64,000 bases of DNA from Pantoea phytobeneficialis (GTDB taxonomy: Bacteria > Pseudomonadota > Gammaproteobacteria > Enterobacterales > Enterobacteriaceae), in the NCBI RefSeq assembly GCF_009728735.1, contig NZ_CP024640.1, positions 147,442 through 211,441 on the forward strand, written 5' to 3'. Of the stretch, positions 16,452 to 28,647 are shown piece by piece. Below the pieces are notes generated by a model that ran no database searches, had not been told where the DNA came from, and saw nothing but the letters and a program-made list of their open reading frames with translations. The translations under genes were made by a program, and so were the position numbers. The stretch's first letter is position 1, and each line of letters begins with the position of its first letter.

Positions 16452-16601
16452 GCGCAGGAATCCCACCACTACTACAACCCGCCAGCTCGTCTCACTGAGA
16501 TTAATGAAAAAAACTCATAATCCCTATCCCGTTACCTGACATTATCTCACCGCACAAACCCGTTAACATGCTCGCATCTTCTTATATCCAGACGGGTCAC
16601 C

Positions 16602-16949
16602 ATGCTTAATTTACAGGCACGAACGCAGGCAGCGACGGTTAATAAAGCCAGCCTGGCATTCGTTCTTATTCTCAGCGCATTAATGGCTGTCACCTCTTTA
16701 TCAACCGATATCTACCCTCGCCTTTTTGAACGTTTTTATCGGGCCGACGCCTCCCGCACCCGCAGCGATACCCATCACGGACTGGGGCTGTCGATCGTTC
16801 GCGCCGTGGCGATTATGCATCGGGGGGAGGTCTTTGCACGCAGTGAAGAAGGCATGAATACCTTTGGGTTGACCTTTGCCATGCAAACGGATCCCCAGCC
16901 ACTTGCCAGATGCCCAACTGACAAAATTGTCAGGGAAGCGTCAGTCTGA
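16602..16949 (+). pseudogene. Chimeric relic: Bcr/CflA-type MFS 5' end joined to histidine kinase 3' end
   Basis: 115 codons in two unrelated parts. Residues 1-37 (ASLAFVLILSALMA, TSLSTDIY) match the first membrane segment of Bcr/CflA drug-efflux transporters, which continue with LPA. From residue 38 the sequence is PRLFERFYRADASR, THHGLGLSIVRAVAIMHRG and TFGLTFA, the G-box end of a CusS-like sensor kinase. Neither half can work alone. A deletion that removed the rest of both genes is the simplest origin. It stays in frame, so a small membrane-anchored product could still be made. Confidence 0.85.
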
Positions 16950-17014
16950 CGACATTTTACCCTCGTTAATATCATGGCTGACTCTCCCCTTCATCAATGA
17001 AAAGGACGCACAGC

Positions 17015-17482
17015 ATGACCGGAAAAAAACGTTACCTCGGGCTGTTACTGCCCTTCTTCACTCTTGCATTCGCGGCTGAGGCGCAAATCATCGCCCCTGC
17101 CGGAAGTCAAAACGCCCTGTATGGGCCAGCGGAGAACTTTACCGGACGCGTCCGGGTTGATCCGTTATTTCAACCTGATCACGGCATCGAGGTTTCGGGG
17201 GCGTATGTCACCTTTGAACCAGGCGCACGTTCCGCCTGGCATACGCATCCGGCAGGTCAACGGTTGATTGTCACTGCCGGTGTGGGTCTGACGCAGCAGG
17301 AGGGCCAGCCGATACAGATCATTCGCCCTGGCGATGTCGTCTTCTGCCCGCCTGGCGTCAAACACTGGCATGGCGCAGCCCCGGGCAGTGCCATGACACA
17401 TCTGGCGATAACCGGGAGGGTAAATGGAACCAACGTTAACTGGATGGAGAAAGTGACGGATGAACAATACCACGCCCATTAA
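17015..17482 (+). CDS. Exported cupin-domain protein
   Basis: 155 aa from ATG 17015 behind AAAAGGA (an upstream ATG at 16997 lacks a site). Signal peptide of ~20 residues ([20 protein letters not shown]). One cupin barrel with metal ligands in WHTHPAGQ and KHWHG, plus the GDVVFCPPG strand. Cupins paired with CMD-family proteins, as here, include mandelonitrile-lyase-like and other small metalloenzymes. It overlaps the next gene by 23 bases. Confidence 0.85.
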   Translation: MTGKKRYLGLLLPFFTLAFAAEAQIIAPAGSQNALYGPAENFTGRVRVDPLFQPDHGIEVSGAYVTFEPGARSAWHTHPAGQRLIVTAGVGLTQQEGQPIQIIRPGDVVFCPPGVKHWHGAAPGSAMTHLAITGRVNGTNVNWMEKVTDEQYHAH

Positions 17483-18203
17483 GGTCTTGATTGCGGCGCT
17501 CCTGCTGATGCTGGGTTGCAGTCTCACGGTCCATGCTGCACCAGCGACAACCGGCACGGATGAAAAATCACCCACGTTGTCGGCACGCCAGCAGGCCATC
17601 CCATTGATTGCTGCGTATATGGCAACCAGCCAGATGGAAAAACTCGATACCGCGCTAAATCAGGGGCTGGACGCCGGGCTGACGGTCAACGAAATCAAAG
17701 AAGTCCTGGTTCAGCTGTATGCCTACACCGGTTTTCCGCGCAGTTTAAATGCGTTAAATGCCCTGATGAAGGTGGTTGAGACGCGACAACAACGCGGGGT
17801 CCACGATATGGCAGGTAATGAGCCAGCCAGCGCCATTCCTGTCGGGGATGAACTGCGCCGCGTTGGTACCGCCAATCAGACCAAAATTTCCGGTGCACCT
17901 GTCCAGGGACCGTTATTTGATTTCGCGCCGGTGATTAATCAGTACCTGCAAACTCATCTGTTCGGGGACATTTTTGCCCGTGACAACCTCGACTGGCAAA
18001 GCCGCGAACTGGCAACGGTGGGCGCATTAGCTGCCACGCCCGGCGTTGAGGCGCAATTGTTATCCCATATGCGCGCCAGCCAGCGCATCGGTCTGACGGC
18101 AGGACAACTACGCCAGTTGGTTCAGCTTCTGCGTGAGCACGGCGAAACCGACGCAGCGATCCGAGCGGGGAACGCACTGCAACAAGCGCTGGCGAAAGCG
18201 TGA
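17460..18203 (+). CDS. Exported carboxymuconolactone-decarboxylase (CMD) family protein
   Basis: 247 aa with a signal sequence ([19 protein letters not shown]). Two CMD-like helical repeats, about 35-115 and 145-240. The first carries [26 protein letters not shown] and the second [24 protein letters not shown]. There is no AhpD-type CxxC, so it is not a peroxidase of that kind. The cysteine of LLMLGC could in principle be a lipobox, but the following VHAAP also fits signal peptidase I. Co-transcribed with the cupin gene. Confidence 0.82.
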   Translation: MNNTTPIKVLIAALLLMLGCSLTVHAAPATTGTDEKSPTLSARQQAIPLIAAYMATSQMEKLDTALNQGLDAGLTVNEIKEVLVQLYAYTGFPRSLNALNALMKVVETRQQRGVHDMAGNEPASAIPVGDELRRVGTANQTKISGAPVQGPLFDFAPVINQYLQTHLFGDIFARDNLDWQSRELATVGALAATPGVEAQLLSHMRASQRIGLTAGQLRQLVQLLREHGETDAAIRAGNALQQALAKA

Positions 18204-18213
18204 ACCACCAAAG

Positions 18214-18241
18214 GCAGGGCTCATGTATTAATGAGCTCTGC
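18214..18241 (+). terminator. Hairpin after the CMD gene
   Basis: GCAGGGCTCAT, GTATTA loop, ATGAGCTCTGC: 10 of 11 pairs. It lies 10 bases after the stop and is followed by AATTAACC rather than a long T run, so it is a weak terminator at best. Confidence 0.5.
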
Positions 18242-18271
18242 TAATTAACCCTAGCTGATTGCACCCTCTAA

Positions 18272-19180
<909 letters not shown>

Positions 19181-19187
19181 ATTCATC

Positions 19188-20271
<1,084 letters not shown>

Positions 20272-20279
20272 GGCTGAAG

Positions 20280-20305
20280 CTGGCCTGCTTTTCAGCGCAG
20301 GCCAG
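20280..20305. terminator. Bidirectional terminator hairpin
   Basis: CTGGCCTGC and GCAGGCCAG pair around an 8-base loop in the 34-base gap between the convergent reductase and LysR genes. Confidence 0.7.
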
Positions 20306-21202
<897 letters not shown>

Positions 21203-21348
21203 TTATTTCCTTATTCATCTCCGCCCCGACAAACCATATTTATGAGGGGTGTTCATAGACACAATCATTTTAACCCCGTTACTGATAACAATGATGGTTG
21301 ATATTCTATCTGTAGTGAAAATATATCTGAAGCCACAGAAGGTTTATC

Positions 21349-22134
21349 ATGAAAATACTTGTTGCCGGGGCGACCGGAAGTATTGGTCTTCATGTTATGA
21401 AGACGGCAATAGAAATGGGTCACCAACCCAGAGCACTGATCAGGAATCAGCGCAAAGTAAAACTTCTCCCACATGGCACTGACATATTCTACGGCGATGT
21501 GTCTCAGCCCGAAACATTAACTGACGTGGCGGAGAATATTGATGCCGTTATCTTTACGCTGGGTTCTGATGGGCAGGGACGTATCGGCGCCAGGGCAATT
21601 GATTATGGCGGAGTGCGTAATGTCCTGCAAAGGTTTCGCGGCACGCAGGCACGTATCGTGTTAATGACTACCATTGGTGTCACCGAACGGCTGGGTAGCT
21701 GGAATCAGCAGACAGAGGTCCATGACTGGAAAAGGCGTGCCGAGCGGTTGGTCCGGGCAAGTGGCCATCCTTATACCATCGTCAGACCGGGCTGGTTTGA
21801 TTATAACCATAATGATCAACATCACATCGTCATGCTCCAGGGCGACCGCCGCCATGCCGGTACGCCAGAAGATGGCGTAATATCCCGCGCACAAATCGCC
21901 CGTGTTTTGGTTAGCGCCCTGACCAGCGACGCCGCAATAAATAAAACGTTTGAACTGGTGGCAGAACACGGGGAAGAACAAAATAACCTTACGCCTTTAT
22001 TTGCCACCTTGCTGGCTGATGACCCACGAAAAAACGAAGGGATTTTAGATTTACATAATATGCCGCTTGAGGAAGAACCTGGATACATTATTGACGAATT
22101 AAATTTATTTTTAAAACCAGCCGCATCAATCTGA
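21349..22134 (+). CDS. NAD(P)-binding protein, atypical SDR (NmrA-like)
   Basis: 261 aa, start supported by AGAAGG. Rossmann motif VAGATGSIGLHVMKTA at residues 4-19, then RALIRN for the phosphate side and YGDVSQPETL. Middle part has VIFTLGSDGQG and TTIGVTERLGSWNQQTEVHDWKRRAERLVRASG with YTIVRPGWF, as in NAD(P)H-binding DUF2867/NmrA-like reductases and sugar epimerases. No Tyr-x-x-x-Lys, so probably not a classical dehydrogenase. Divergent from the LysR gene. Confidence 0.85.
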   Translation: MKILVAGATGSIGLHVMKTAIEMGHQPRALIRNQRKVKLLPHGTDIFYGDVSQPETLTDVAENIDAVIFTLGSDGQGRIGARAIDYGGVRNVLQRFRGTQARIVLMTTIGVTERLGSWNQQTEVHDWKRRAERLVRASGHPYTIVRPGWFDYNHNDQHHIVMLQGDRRHAGTPEDGVISRAQIARVLVSALTSDAAINKTFELVAEHGEEQNNLTPLFATLLADDPRKNEGILDLHNMPLEEEPGYIIDELNLFLKPAASI

Positions 22135-22503
22135 TCCTTTTTATATCGCTGCCGGGCGCAGCGCTTTCTATTCAGGCACCTGATGCCTGAATGCTGTTGT
22201 CCTTCAGCAACCGTTAATCCCCCTCACTCGTGCAAATAACCTTGCTTAAGGCATGGTGTTTTTCCTGTTCATACCTTATCCAGACGTCAGAGCTGCGTAG
22301 CTTTCCCTCACTTCCTGCCAGCAGAAAAGGTTGTTAAACGCAGCCGTATCTGTTGATTTCATGAAATAATCAGGTCCAGTCAAAGCTTTACTCAGGCAAA
22401 TACACAGAACCACAGCGAGGCCGATAAGCATTACGAAAATCAGCAGGTAAAAAAGTCACATTTTTCACGCAATTTACGACAATTTAACAACAGGAAGAGA
22501 TAA
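22135..22503. other. Non-coding gap with one hairpin
   Basis: TTCAGGCA (22171-22178) pairs with TGCCTGAA (22184-22191) shortly after the upstream gene, a possible transcription end. I see no gene, repeat or clear promoter in the rest. Confidence 0.5.
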
Positions 22504-23508
22504 ATGCGTATTGCCATACTGGCCCTGGAAGGCAGCGTGCTTTCGGCCATCGCAGGCCTGGCAGACTTGTTCTGGATAACCAATAAAGCGATAGCCGCCT
22601 CCCCAGCTCATGCCATCAAGTTTCCCGAAAAAACCTTTGAGACGCTGATTGTCAGCGCCGATGGTGCACCGGTCTGGGATACCGAAGGCCGGCTTATTCA
22701 TATTGACAGCTCCTTTCAGGGGGCGGGCCAACCCGATGTCGTAATTGCGCCCGGCATGCTGCTGGGGCCGGATCTGCAACCATTGAACTTAGCGGACATT
22801 AACCTGGCCGCCACCTGGTTCAGAAAAATGTATGACAATGGCGCGCTGGTGGCCGCTTCAGGTACCGGTGGGGTTGTTCTCGGGGAGGCAGGTTTGCTCA
22901 AAGGGAGGTCATACGCCACCACATGGTGGGTCAGTCATATGTTGCAGGAACGTTATCCTGACGCCATCCCGGCACGAGGTAAAATGCTGGAGGAGGATCG
23001 CGGAGTGCTTACCACCGGCGGGTGTTTTTCATGGATTTCACTGGCCCTAAATATTATCGAAAAAGCGGCAGGTACAGAGGTGGCAAATCTCACTTCAGAG
23101 ATGTCACTTACCGATAACCATTTTTTGCGTCAGCATCTCAGCGCATCGCCAGGTTCCATTCACTCCGGGACACCATTTTTAGTGCGCGCCGAGGAGATTA
23201 TTCGCATGCAAAATCCCTCCATCAATGCGGCACAGCTCGCCTCTGCGCTGAACACCACGGAGCGAACCCTCCAGCGCAAATTTAAAGCACTGTCGCAGGA
23301 AACACCGAAAGAATTTATTACCCGGGTCCGCATTGAAACGGCCTGTACCATGCTCATTAGCACCCGTGTCAGCATTCGTCAGATTGCCAGAGATTGTGGT
23401 TACTCGGAAGAAACCGCTTTCCGTAAAGCCTTTAATCAAATTATGGAGATGTCACCGGCGCAATACCGTCAATGGATGGCCGCTCGCGCATCAGACCACC
23501 GCAGTTGA
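22504..23508 (+). CDS. GlxA-family regulator (DJ-1/PfpI domain plus AraC HTH)
   Basis: 334 aa with CAGGAAGAG before the start. Residues 1-185 form a DJ-1/PfpI-like domain; at the nucleophile elbow it reads AASGTGGVVLGEAGLL, so the usual Cys is missing and the domain is likely a sensor. Residues ~225-325 hold two AraC helix-turn-helices (LNTTERTLQRKFKAL and QIARDCGYSEETAFRKAF). No signal peptide. It stands alone, followed by a flagellar-type promoter for the next gene; its target is unclear. Confidence 0.9.
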   Translation: MRIAILALEGSVLSAIAGLADLFWITNKAIAASPAHAIKFPEKTFETLIVSADGAPVWDTEGRLIHIDSSFQGAGQPDVVIAPGMLLGPDLQPLNLADINLAATWFRKMYDNGALVAASGTGGVVLGEAGLLKGRSYATTWWVSHMLQERYPDAIPARGKMLEEDRGVLTTGGCFSWISLALNIIEKAAGTEVANLTSEMSLTDNHFLRQHLSASPGSIHSGTPFLVRAEEIIRMQNPSINAAQLASALNTTERTLQRKFKALSQETPKEFITRVRIETACTMLISTRVSIRQIARDCGYSEETAFRKAFNQIMEMSPAQYRQWMAARASDHRS

Positions 23509-23591
23509 TATAGAAAAAAACACTGTCAGGGAAATTCTTGTCAGTCAAAAAAAGTGAAAGGTGTAAATAAATTAAGTCATTTTATTTGAAA

Positions 23592-23618
23592 TAAAAGTTC
23601 TATCGTCCCTGCCGATGG
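23592..23618 (+). promoter_or_regulatory. Sigma-28 (FliA) promoter
   Basis: TAAAAGTT, 11 bases, GCCGATGG, against the enterobacterial flagellar consensus TAAAGTTT-N11-GCCGATAA. It lies 47 bases before the chemoreceptor start, as expected for a class 3 chemotaxis gene. Confidence 0.75.
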
Positions 23619-23664
23619 TTCGGAAGTGACAGATTATTTTTATTAACATTTTACCAGGTAGAAA

Positions 23665-25335
23665 ATGATGAATATCACACAAAGGCTCACGCTGGCTTTC
23701 GTTCTACTCTCTGCTTCACTTGTTATTATCGGCATAACTTCTCTCCGACTATTGGCCGGTTTTCAGGATCGTTTTGAATATGTGCAGGTCAATGCGATTC
23801 CTTCGATTAAAGATCTGGGCGAGTTAATAGATCGCAGCAACCGGCTTTCAGTTGCGCTATACCGACACCAGAGTCAGACCGATAACAGCAAAATGCCAGC
23901 CGTTGAACAAGAAATTTCGCAGCGCCTGTCGGGTATCAAAACCCTCGCTGATTATTACTTAAAAAACGATACCTCCAGCGATCAAGACAGACAAATGGCG
24001 GAAAACGCATTAACCATGTTGAAGGTGATTGAATCGCGCCTGCCTGAATTTCTTACCGCATCACGAGCGCATCAGGATGATGTTACGTTGAACCTGCTTA
24101 ATAACGACAACCAAAATGGCATAGCCGGAGCTATCTATTCGCTTAAGGAAAATTATCGCAAGCAGCTGGCACTGAATATCTCGCTGGGAAATAACTTACG
24201 AACCATCAATCATGACACTTATCAGCGTACGCTGTGGGGCATGACTCTGGGGGTAGCCGCGGCTCTGATTATTCTCGGCACCCTGGCTGCCATGACAATT
24301 CTGCGTATTCGTCACAGCCTGCGACGCATTGGCGATATTATGAACCATGCGGGTGAAAACCTGGACCTGAGCGTCACCGCAGACGACAGCAAAAAAGATG
24401 AAGTCGGTATTATGGCCCGTTCATTCAACCAACTTCTGACGCGTGTGGGAACTGCACTCTCCTCGGTCAGTACGGCGTCCCATTCTGTCAGCTCCGCTTC
24501 GGCCCAAATTGCCGCGGGGAATGAAGATCTGTCATCGAGAACAGAACAGCAGGCTGCCTCATTGGAACAGACGGCAGCCAGCATGGCCGAACTGAGTGAA
24601 ACCGTGCGACAGACGGCGGATAATACCCGCCAGGCCAGCCGTCTTGCCAGCAATGCGACAGCGCTTTCGGACGCCAGTGAAGCATCGCTGGCCAGCATGC
24701 TGGATACTATGGCGGAGATCAGAAGCAGTTCGAAAAAAATTACGGAAATCGTGACGCTGATTGAGGGCATTGCCTTTCAGACCAACATTCTGGCGCTTAA
24801 CGCCGCGGTAGAAGCCGCACGGGCTGGAGAACACGGCAAAGGCTTTGCGGTTGTCGCAGGTGAAGTGCGCAGTCTTTCACAGCGTTCCACCCAGGCGGCC
24901 AGGGAAATCAAGCAGCTTATCGACAGCTCCTATAATCTGGTGGAATCCGGTGCCGTTCAGGCAGAAACCGTGGAAGAAAACATGGCCGGTTTGAAGACCG
25001 CGTTCAGGCAGGTTAACGATCTGGTCAGTGAAATCGCCGCGGCGGCCGAAGAGCAGAATACCGGTATTACGCAGGTGCATCAGGCTATCAGTCAGATGGA
25101 TGACGTCACCCAGCAGAATGCTGCGTTGGTAGAGGAAGCCTCCGCCGCCTCCGCCTCACTTCAGGAGCAGGCGCAGACGCTGTCCGGGCTGGTCAGCCAG
25201 TTCGTCCTGTCCGGCGCAGCGCTGCCGATAGCGAAGCTTGCAGATACCGTCAGGCCACAACCGGTGTTAAAGGCGTTAGCCCCACTGCCCGCCTCCCTGA
25301 ATAAAGGGAATGATACAAACTGGCAGAGTTTCTGA
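23665..25335 (+). CDS. Methyl-accepting chemotaxis protein with CheR-binding tail
   Basis: 556 aa. Membrane helix at ~8-32, four-helix-bundle type ligand domain to ~190, second membrane helix at ~192-213, HAMP, then the signalling rod with tip [30 protein letters not shown]. Methylation-helix Gln/Glu-rich repeats ([21 protein letters not shown]) are present. The last five residues NWQSF fit the NWxxF pentapeptide that tethers CheR/CheB in Tar/Tsr-type receptors. Expressed from the sigma-28 promoter at 23592. The sensed ligand is unknown. Confidence 0.93.
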   Translation: MMNITQRLTLAFVLLSASLVIIGITSLRLLAGFQDRFEYVQVNAIPSIKDLGELIDRSNRLSVALYRHQSQTDNSKMPAVEQEISQRLSGIKTLADYYLKNDTSSDQDRQMAENALTMLKVIESRLPEFLTASRAHQDDVTLNLLNNDNQNGIAGAIYSLKENYRKQLALNISLGNNLRTINHDTYQRTLWGMTLGVAAALIILGTLAAMTILRIRHSLRRIGDIMNHAGENLDLSVTADDSKKDEVGIMARSFNQLLTRVGTALSSVSTASHSVSSASAQIAAGNEDLSSRTEQQAASLEQTAASMAELSETVRQTADNTRQASRLASNATALSDASEASLASMLDTMAEIRSSSKKITEIVTLIEGIAFQTNILALNAAVEAARAGEHGKGFAVVAGEVRSLSQRSTQAAREIKQLIDSSYNLVESGAVQAETVEENMAGLKTAFRQVNDLVSEIAAAAEEQNTGITQVHQAISQMDDVTQQNAALVEEASAASASLQEQAQTLSGLVSQFVLSGAALPIAKLADTVRPQPVLKALAPLPASLNKGNDTNWQSF

Positions 25336-25366
25336 CGGGTGATGGCGTGACAGAGGGAAGATCCCA

Positions 25367-25693
25367 ATGGGTATCAATGGTTTTGTAAAGCACGGCCAGC
25401 GCCACCACGAACTGGTGACAGAATTTGAGCAAGTTAATGCCCTTCTTCATCAACTGATGGATGGCATGTATTCGTCGTTGGACGTTTATCTGAATAACTG
25501 TAACCACCTGCGTGAGCAGGTTAACCGGGCGCTGTCATTGCTGAAAAATCGCGAATTTACAGAGTATCTTATCCAGAATGATGTGGCGCTTTATTACAAT
25601 TTGCAGAGCGTGATGCTGGCGGTACAACTGCTGAAGAACCTGCTGGATAACCTCACCGGGACCATGAAGCGTTCGCTGCTGGAAACGTCTTAA
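25367..25693 (+). CDS. Small helical hypothetical protein downstream of chemoreceptor
   Basis: 108 aa, start ATG 25367 with GGGAAG upstream, only 31 bases after the chemoreceptor stop and before any terminator, so co-transcribed. The sequence is almost all amphipathic helix (ELVTEFEQVNALLHQLMDG, QVNRALSLLKNREFTEYL) without signal or membrane segment. I do not recognise the family. Context suggests a partner of the receptor or of the flagellar system. Confidence 0.6.
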   Translation: MGINGFVKHGQRHHELVTEFEQVNALLHQLMDGMYSSLDVYLNNCNHLREQVNRALSLLKNREFTEYLIQNDVALYYNLQSVMLAVQLLKNLLDNLTGTMKRSLLETS

Positions 25694-25703
25694 GGTTGTG
25701 CAC

Positions 25704-25728
25704 GTCCCGAACCGCTGCGGTTCGGGAC
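25704..25728. terminator. Strong bidirectional hairpin
   Basis: GTCCCGAACCG, loop CTG, CGGTTCGGGAC: an 11-bp perfect GC-rich stem between the small helical gene and the convergent 234-aa gene. Confidence 0.75.
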
Positions 25729-25734
25729 ACGCGA

Positions 25735-26439
25735 TTAACTTTCAAGCCGGTAGAACGGAACGCGTCGGGTGGTGCCGGTGAGATTATCGAATACCTCGAT
25801 TTCGGCAGTGGCGATTCTCATCCCCGTTTTTCTTAAGCGTTGCACATCTGCGGCAATGCGCTGAATTCCAAACCAAAACAGCCCATCCAGCGCCGTAACC
25901 TGCAATGCCGATTCAAGCGCCAGTTTAAGCCGCTCACGCGGAGCTTTGACCTCTTTGGCGATTTGCTGATAAGGGGCGGCACTCCCGCCAGTTGCATCGA
26001 CGCGGCGGATGCGGGTTGAGAGGCGATACTGGAACTCGTCTGGTATGCTATTCAAATCGGTGTTCAGGCTGTAAACGCAACCAAAACGCTTGCCGTTAAA
26101 GAGCACGTTTTTCTGTTGAAGCTGAAATTCATCCCGCAACCCGGCAATCAGTTGAGGTGCGCGCGTCAGCAGCAGTCTGAAGGGAAGTTCAAAGCTGGTG
26201 ACATAGTCGACATTCAGCAATGCGATGCGCAGACGTTCTTCTGCACCAGCTGGTAACTGACGGCACTCCTCCAGCACTTCCCCCCACTGCGCGGTCAGTC
26301 GGGTTGGCTCAGCAATTTCGGTAAAACTGTACTTTTCAATCTGATACTCAATTTTCCCGGTCACCCTGAATGCCCTTCTTATTCTGTTGCACAACCTGCT
26401 GTTTAGATTATCAACGTACGAATATAACCGATTAGCCAT
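25735..26439 (-). CDS. Uncharacterised 234-aa protein
   Basis: A well-formed reading frame starting at ATG 26439 (weak GGGATGG upstream). The product is basic and soluble, with regions such as LNSRLCNRIRRAFRVTGKIEYQIEKYSF and GLRDEFQLQQKNVLFNGKRFGCVYSLNTDLN. I do not recognise a family or catalytic motif. It is divergent from a small AraC-type gene, with a perfect 20-base palindrome between them. Confidence 0.6.
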   Translation of the reverse strand: MANRLYSYVDNLNSRLCNRIRRAFRVTGKIEYQIEKYSFTEIAEPTRLTAQWGEVLEECRQLPAGAEERLRIALLNVDYVTSFELPFRLLLTRAPQLIAGLRDEFQLQQKNVLFNGKRFGCVYSLNTDLNSIPDEFQYRLSTRIRRVDATGGSAAPYQQIAKEVKAPRERLKLALESALQVTALDGLFWFGIQRIAADVQRLRKTGMRIATAEIEVFDNLTGTTRRVPFYRLES

Positions 26440-26466
26440 CCCGACATAATCAAAGAAACAAGGAAA

Positions 26467-26486
26467 AAAAGTAATCGATTACTTTT
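26467..26486. promoter_or_regulatory. Perfect 20-base palindrome
   Basis: AAAAGTAATC followed by its exact reverse complement GATTACTTTT, without spacer, in the 114-base divergent gap. It is placed where an operator for both promoters would be. AraC proteins usually bind asymmetric sites, so another dimeric regulator may be responsible. Confidence 0.55.
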
Positions 26487-26553
26487 AACCAAAGAAACGT
26501 TATGATTTCGTAGTGAACACCACTCACTGCAACAAAACCGGGAAAGTAAGATT

Positions 26554-26931
26554 GTGCCTTATAAAAAGCAAATCATTGAAGACCTGACACGCTGGATTGA
26601 TATGAACCTGCACAGAGTGCACAGCATTAATGATGTTGCCACGCGTTCGGGTTATTCCAGATGGCATATCCAGCATATGTTTAAACAAGTCAACCAAATG
26701 ACGATCTTAGGCTATGTTCGGCAGAAACGTCTGGAACGGGCGGCACAAGAACTGGCTGAAAGCCAGGATAGCATTACAACTATTGCCCTACGCCACGGTT
26801 TTGGGTCGCAGCAGACGTTCAGCCGGGCCTTTATGAAATGGCAGAACATGCAGCCATCACGCTTTCGTTCTTGTGCCAGGCTGGGACAGCGTAACCCCGA
26901 TGTCGAAAAACAACACGCCCAGCCAGGATAA
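26554..26931 (+). CDS. Small AraC/XylS-type regulator (SoxS/RamA-like)
   Basis: 125 aa, GTG start with GGAAAG ahead. Only the DNA-binding domain is present, with two helix-turn-helices (INDVATRSGYSRWHIQHMFKQV and ITTIALRHGFGSQQTFSRAFMKW), the size and layout of SoxS, RamA and MarA. These single-domain activators turn on multidrug efflux and stress genes from a mar-box and are themselves controlled by an adjacent repressor or stability. No such repressor is visible; the adjacent unknown gene is divergent. Confidence 0.88.
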   Translation: MPYKKQIIEDLTRWIDMNLHRVHSINDVATRSGYSRWHIQHMFKQVNQMTILGYVRQKRLERAAQELAESQDSITTIALRHGFGSQQTFSRAFMKWQNMQPSRFRSCARLGQRNPDVEKQHAQPG

Positions 26932-27091
26932 GTAAGATGCAGCGCGTCGGAAACCATAACCGACAACAGCAGGGCGACAATGACCTGAACGGTAAACACC
27001 CGCTTCACCAGTGCAACACGAAAACCAACCCTTTTTTTGTCAGACTGTTGACCAGAGTCTGCAAAGGTATCTTAAGCAGCCTGAGTCTCCC

Positions 27092-28474
27092 TTACTTATG
27101 TTGCTCGATACGATTCCTGCCGTTGCGTTTAGCTTCATACAACGCAACATCTGCCCGATTGAGTAACTGATTATAGTCAGGGTGTCCATCATGAACGGTA
27201 TAACCAATACTGACTGTGATGGGGAGGTTTTTACCGGAAACCGCTTCAAAAGGTGTGCTACTGACGATGCGGCGAATACGTTCCAGTAGCATATACGCCT
27301 CGGACTGCCCCGCTTCCACCAGCACAATCAGGAACTCTTCTCCGCCATAGCGGAAAACATAATCGCTGGCGCGAATATTATCGCTGAGTAAATTGGCAAC
27401 ATGCGTTAATGCGCGATCGCCAACCGTATGTCCCCATTCATCGTTGACCTTTTTGAAAAAATCCACATCGATGATTGCCACGCTTAATGGCAAATGGTTT
27501 TCCATCGCCAGGCTGACTTCATGTTTCAGAACAATCGGCAAATAACGTTTGTTAAGCAAATTCGTCAGAGCGTCTTTACCGTCCTGCATATGCGACACGT
27601 CGTTAAACAGCATCTCCATATAGGTGCTAATTTTCTGACAACAGGCATGAATGATACGTAACAGATCTTGCAATTTTTCTACGGGTATATCCGTGGTGAT
27701 ATCCAGGCTAGCCATCTTTTGATCAATGGTTGTCATCAGCAGGCGTATCTGCTGAATTTGTTCTGTTTCACCAAATTGACGAACGCATTTATGGCGGAAC
27801 CATAAGCCAAAGTTAGAGTCGGAGATTTTTATCAACGCTTCTGACTGGTGTACGCCACTGACCAGTCCATAGATCACTGAGTTTTCCCAACTGGAAAGTG
27901 CTGACTGCTGTTTACCTTGTTCCTGCCAGGCGTTATTCATCAATACATGCATGCGATACGCCTCTTCATTTCGCGTTGCCCGATAATGCGACATCGCATA
28001 GGCGTGACTCATCATCTCGATAGCGATATCAATGGCCATCGCGGCATAGTGCATCACCTGTAAACCCAGCTCGGTTTCAATATTGTGCTGGGTGATGTAG
28101 TCGTAAATACCATATTTAAGTTGCCGGGCACCGCGCTGGACAAATTCCACCGGAATACCAATGCGCGCATGCACGCCCCCAACGTGATATTGTTGTTGCG
28201 CCAGCGTTTCAAACTGGCTTTCGTCCTGAGTCAGGATCGCTTTTACCCATTTAGACAGAGAGCGACTAAGTTGTTCTTCTACCAACTCATAGGACAAATG
28301 CCTGGCAATTGCTGGATCTTTAAACAAACTTTCATAAAATCGATGCGCTAAATTGTCTGATTGTTCTTCTGCAATATTTCGCAGAATGACTATTACATTT
28401 TGTGGAAGTTCTGCACGTAAAGGCTGCCATTCTTTAAGAATGACAGAGATGTATTGTTTAATTTCTTCCTGCAT
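27092..28474 (-). CDS. dosC: Globin-coupled diguanylate cyclase (DosC-like)
   Basis: 460 aa, same size and order as E. coli DosC: heme globin domain (1-155) with the proximal His context GGVHARIGIPVEFVQRG (His102), a linker domain, and a C-terminal GGEEF cyclase. The active site reads YGGEEFLIV and is preceded by an RxxD inhibitory site (RASD, five residues before it). It should make c-di-GMP in response to oxygen or redox state. E. coli pairs dosC with the phosphodiesterase dosP; no dosP is adjacent here. No strong ribosome site is visible before ATG 28474. Confidence 0.9.
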   Translation of the reverse strand: MQEEIKQYISVILKEWQPLRAELPQNVIVILRNIAEEQSDNLAHRFYESLFKDPAIARHLSYELVEEQLSRSLSKWVKAILTQDESQFETLAQQQYHVGGVHARIGIPVEFVQRGARQLKYGIYDYITQHNIETELGLQVMHYAAMAIDIAIEMMSHAYAMSHYRATRNEEAYRMHVLMNNAWQEQGKQQSALSSWENSVIYGLVSGVHQSEALIKISDSNFGLWFRHKCVRQFGETEQIQQIRLLMTTIDQKMASLDITTDIPVEKLQDLLRIIHACCQKISTYMEMLFNDVSHMQDGKDALTNLLNKRYLPIVLKHEVSLAMENHLPLSVAIIDVDFFKKVNDEWGHTVGDRALTHVANLLSDNIRASDYVFRYGGEEFLIVLVEAGQSEAYMLLERIRRIVSSTPFEAVSGKNLPITVSIGYTVHDGHPDYNQLLNRADVALYEAKRNGRNRIEQHK

Positions 28475-28647
28475 TTTTTAATTAACCAAATGTTAGCTGG
28501 ATAGTCTGGTGAAAATAAAAGCGGCTATCGTAGCATACCTGATTCGGTGGCCCTGGGCTTTTAACACTTCCAAAACAAAAATAAGAGTTTTGCAGCATTA
28601 AATGCAATTCGCCCATCCGCCAATATATTTCCTTTGCTAGCCATACA

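Noticed and set aside
18214..18241. 11-6-11 inverted repeat resembling the spacing of a dif site
   Set aside because: The arm ends do not match the XerC/XerD-type TAA/TTA borders, and it sits directly after a stop codon as a terminator hairpin would.
24312..24770. 152-codon minus-strand frame
   Set aside because: Antisense shadow of the first chemoreceptor's rod region.
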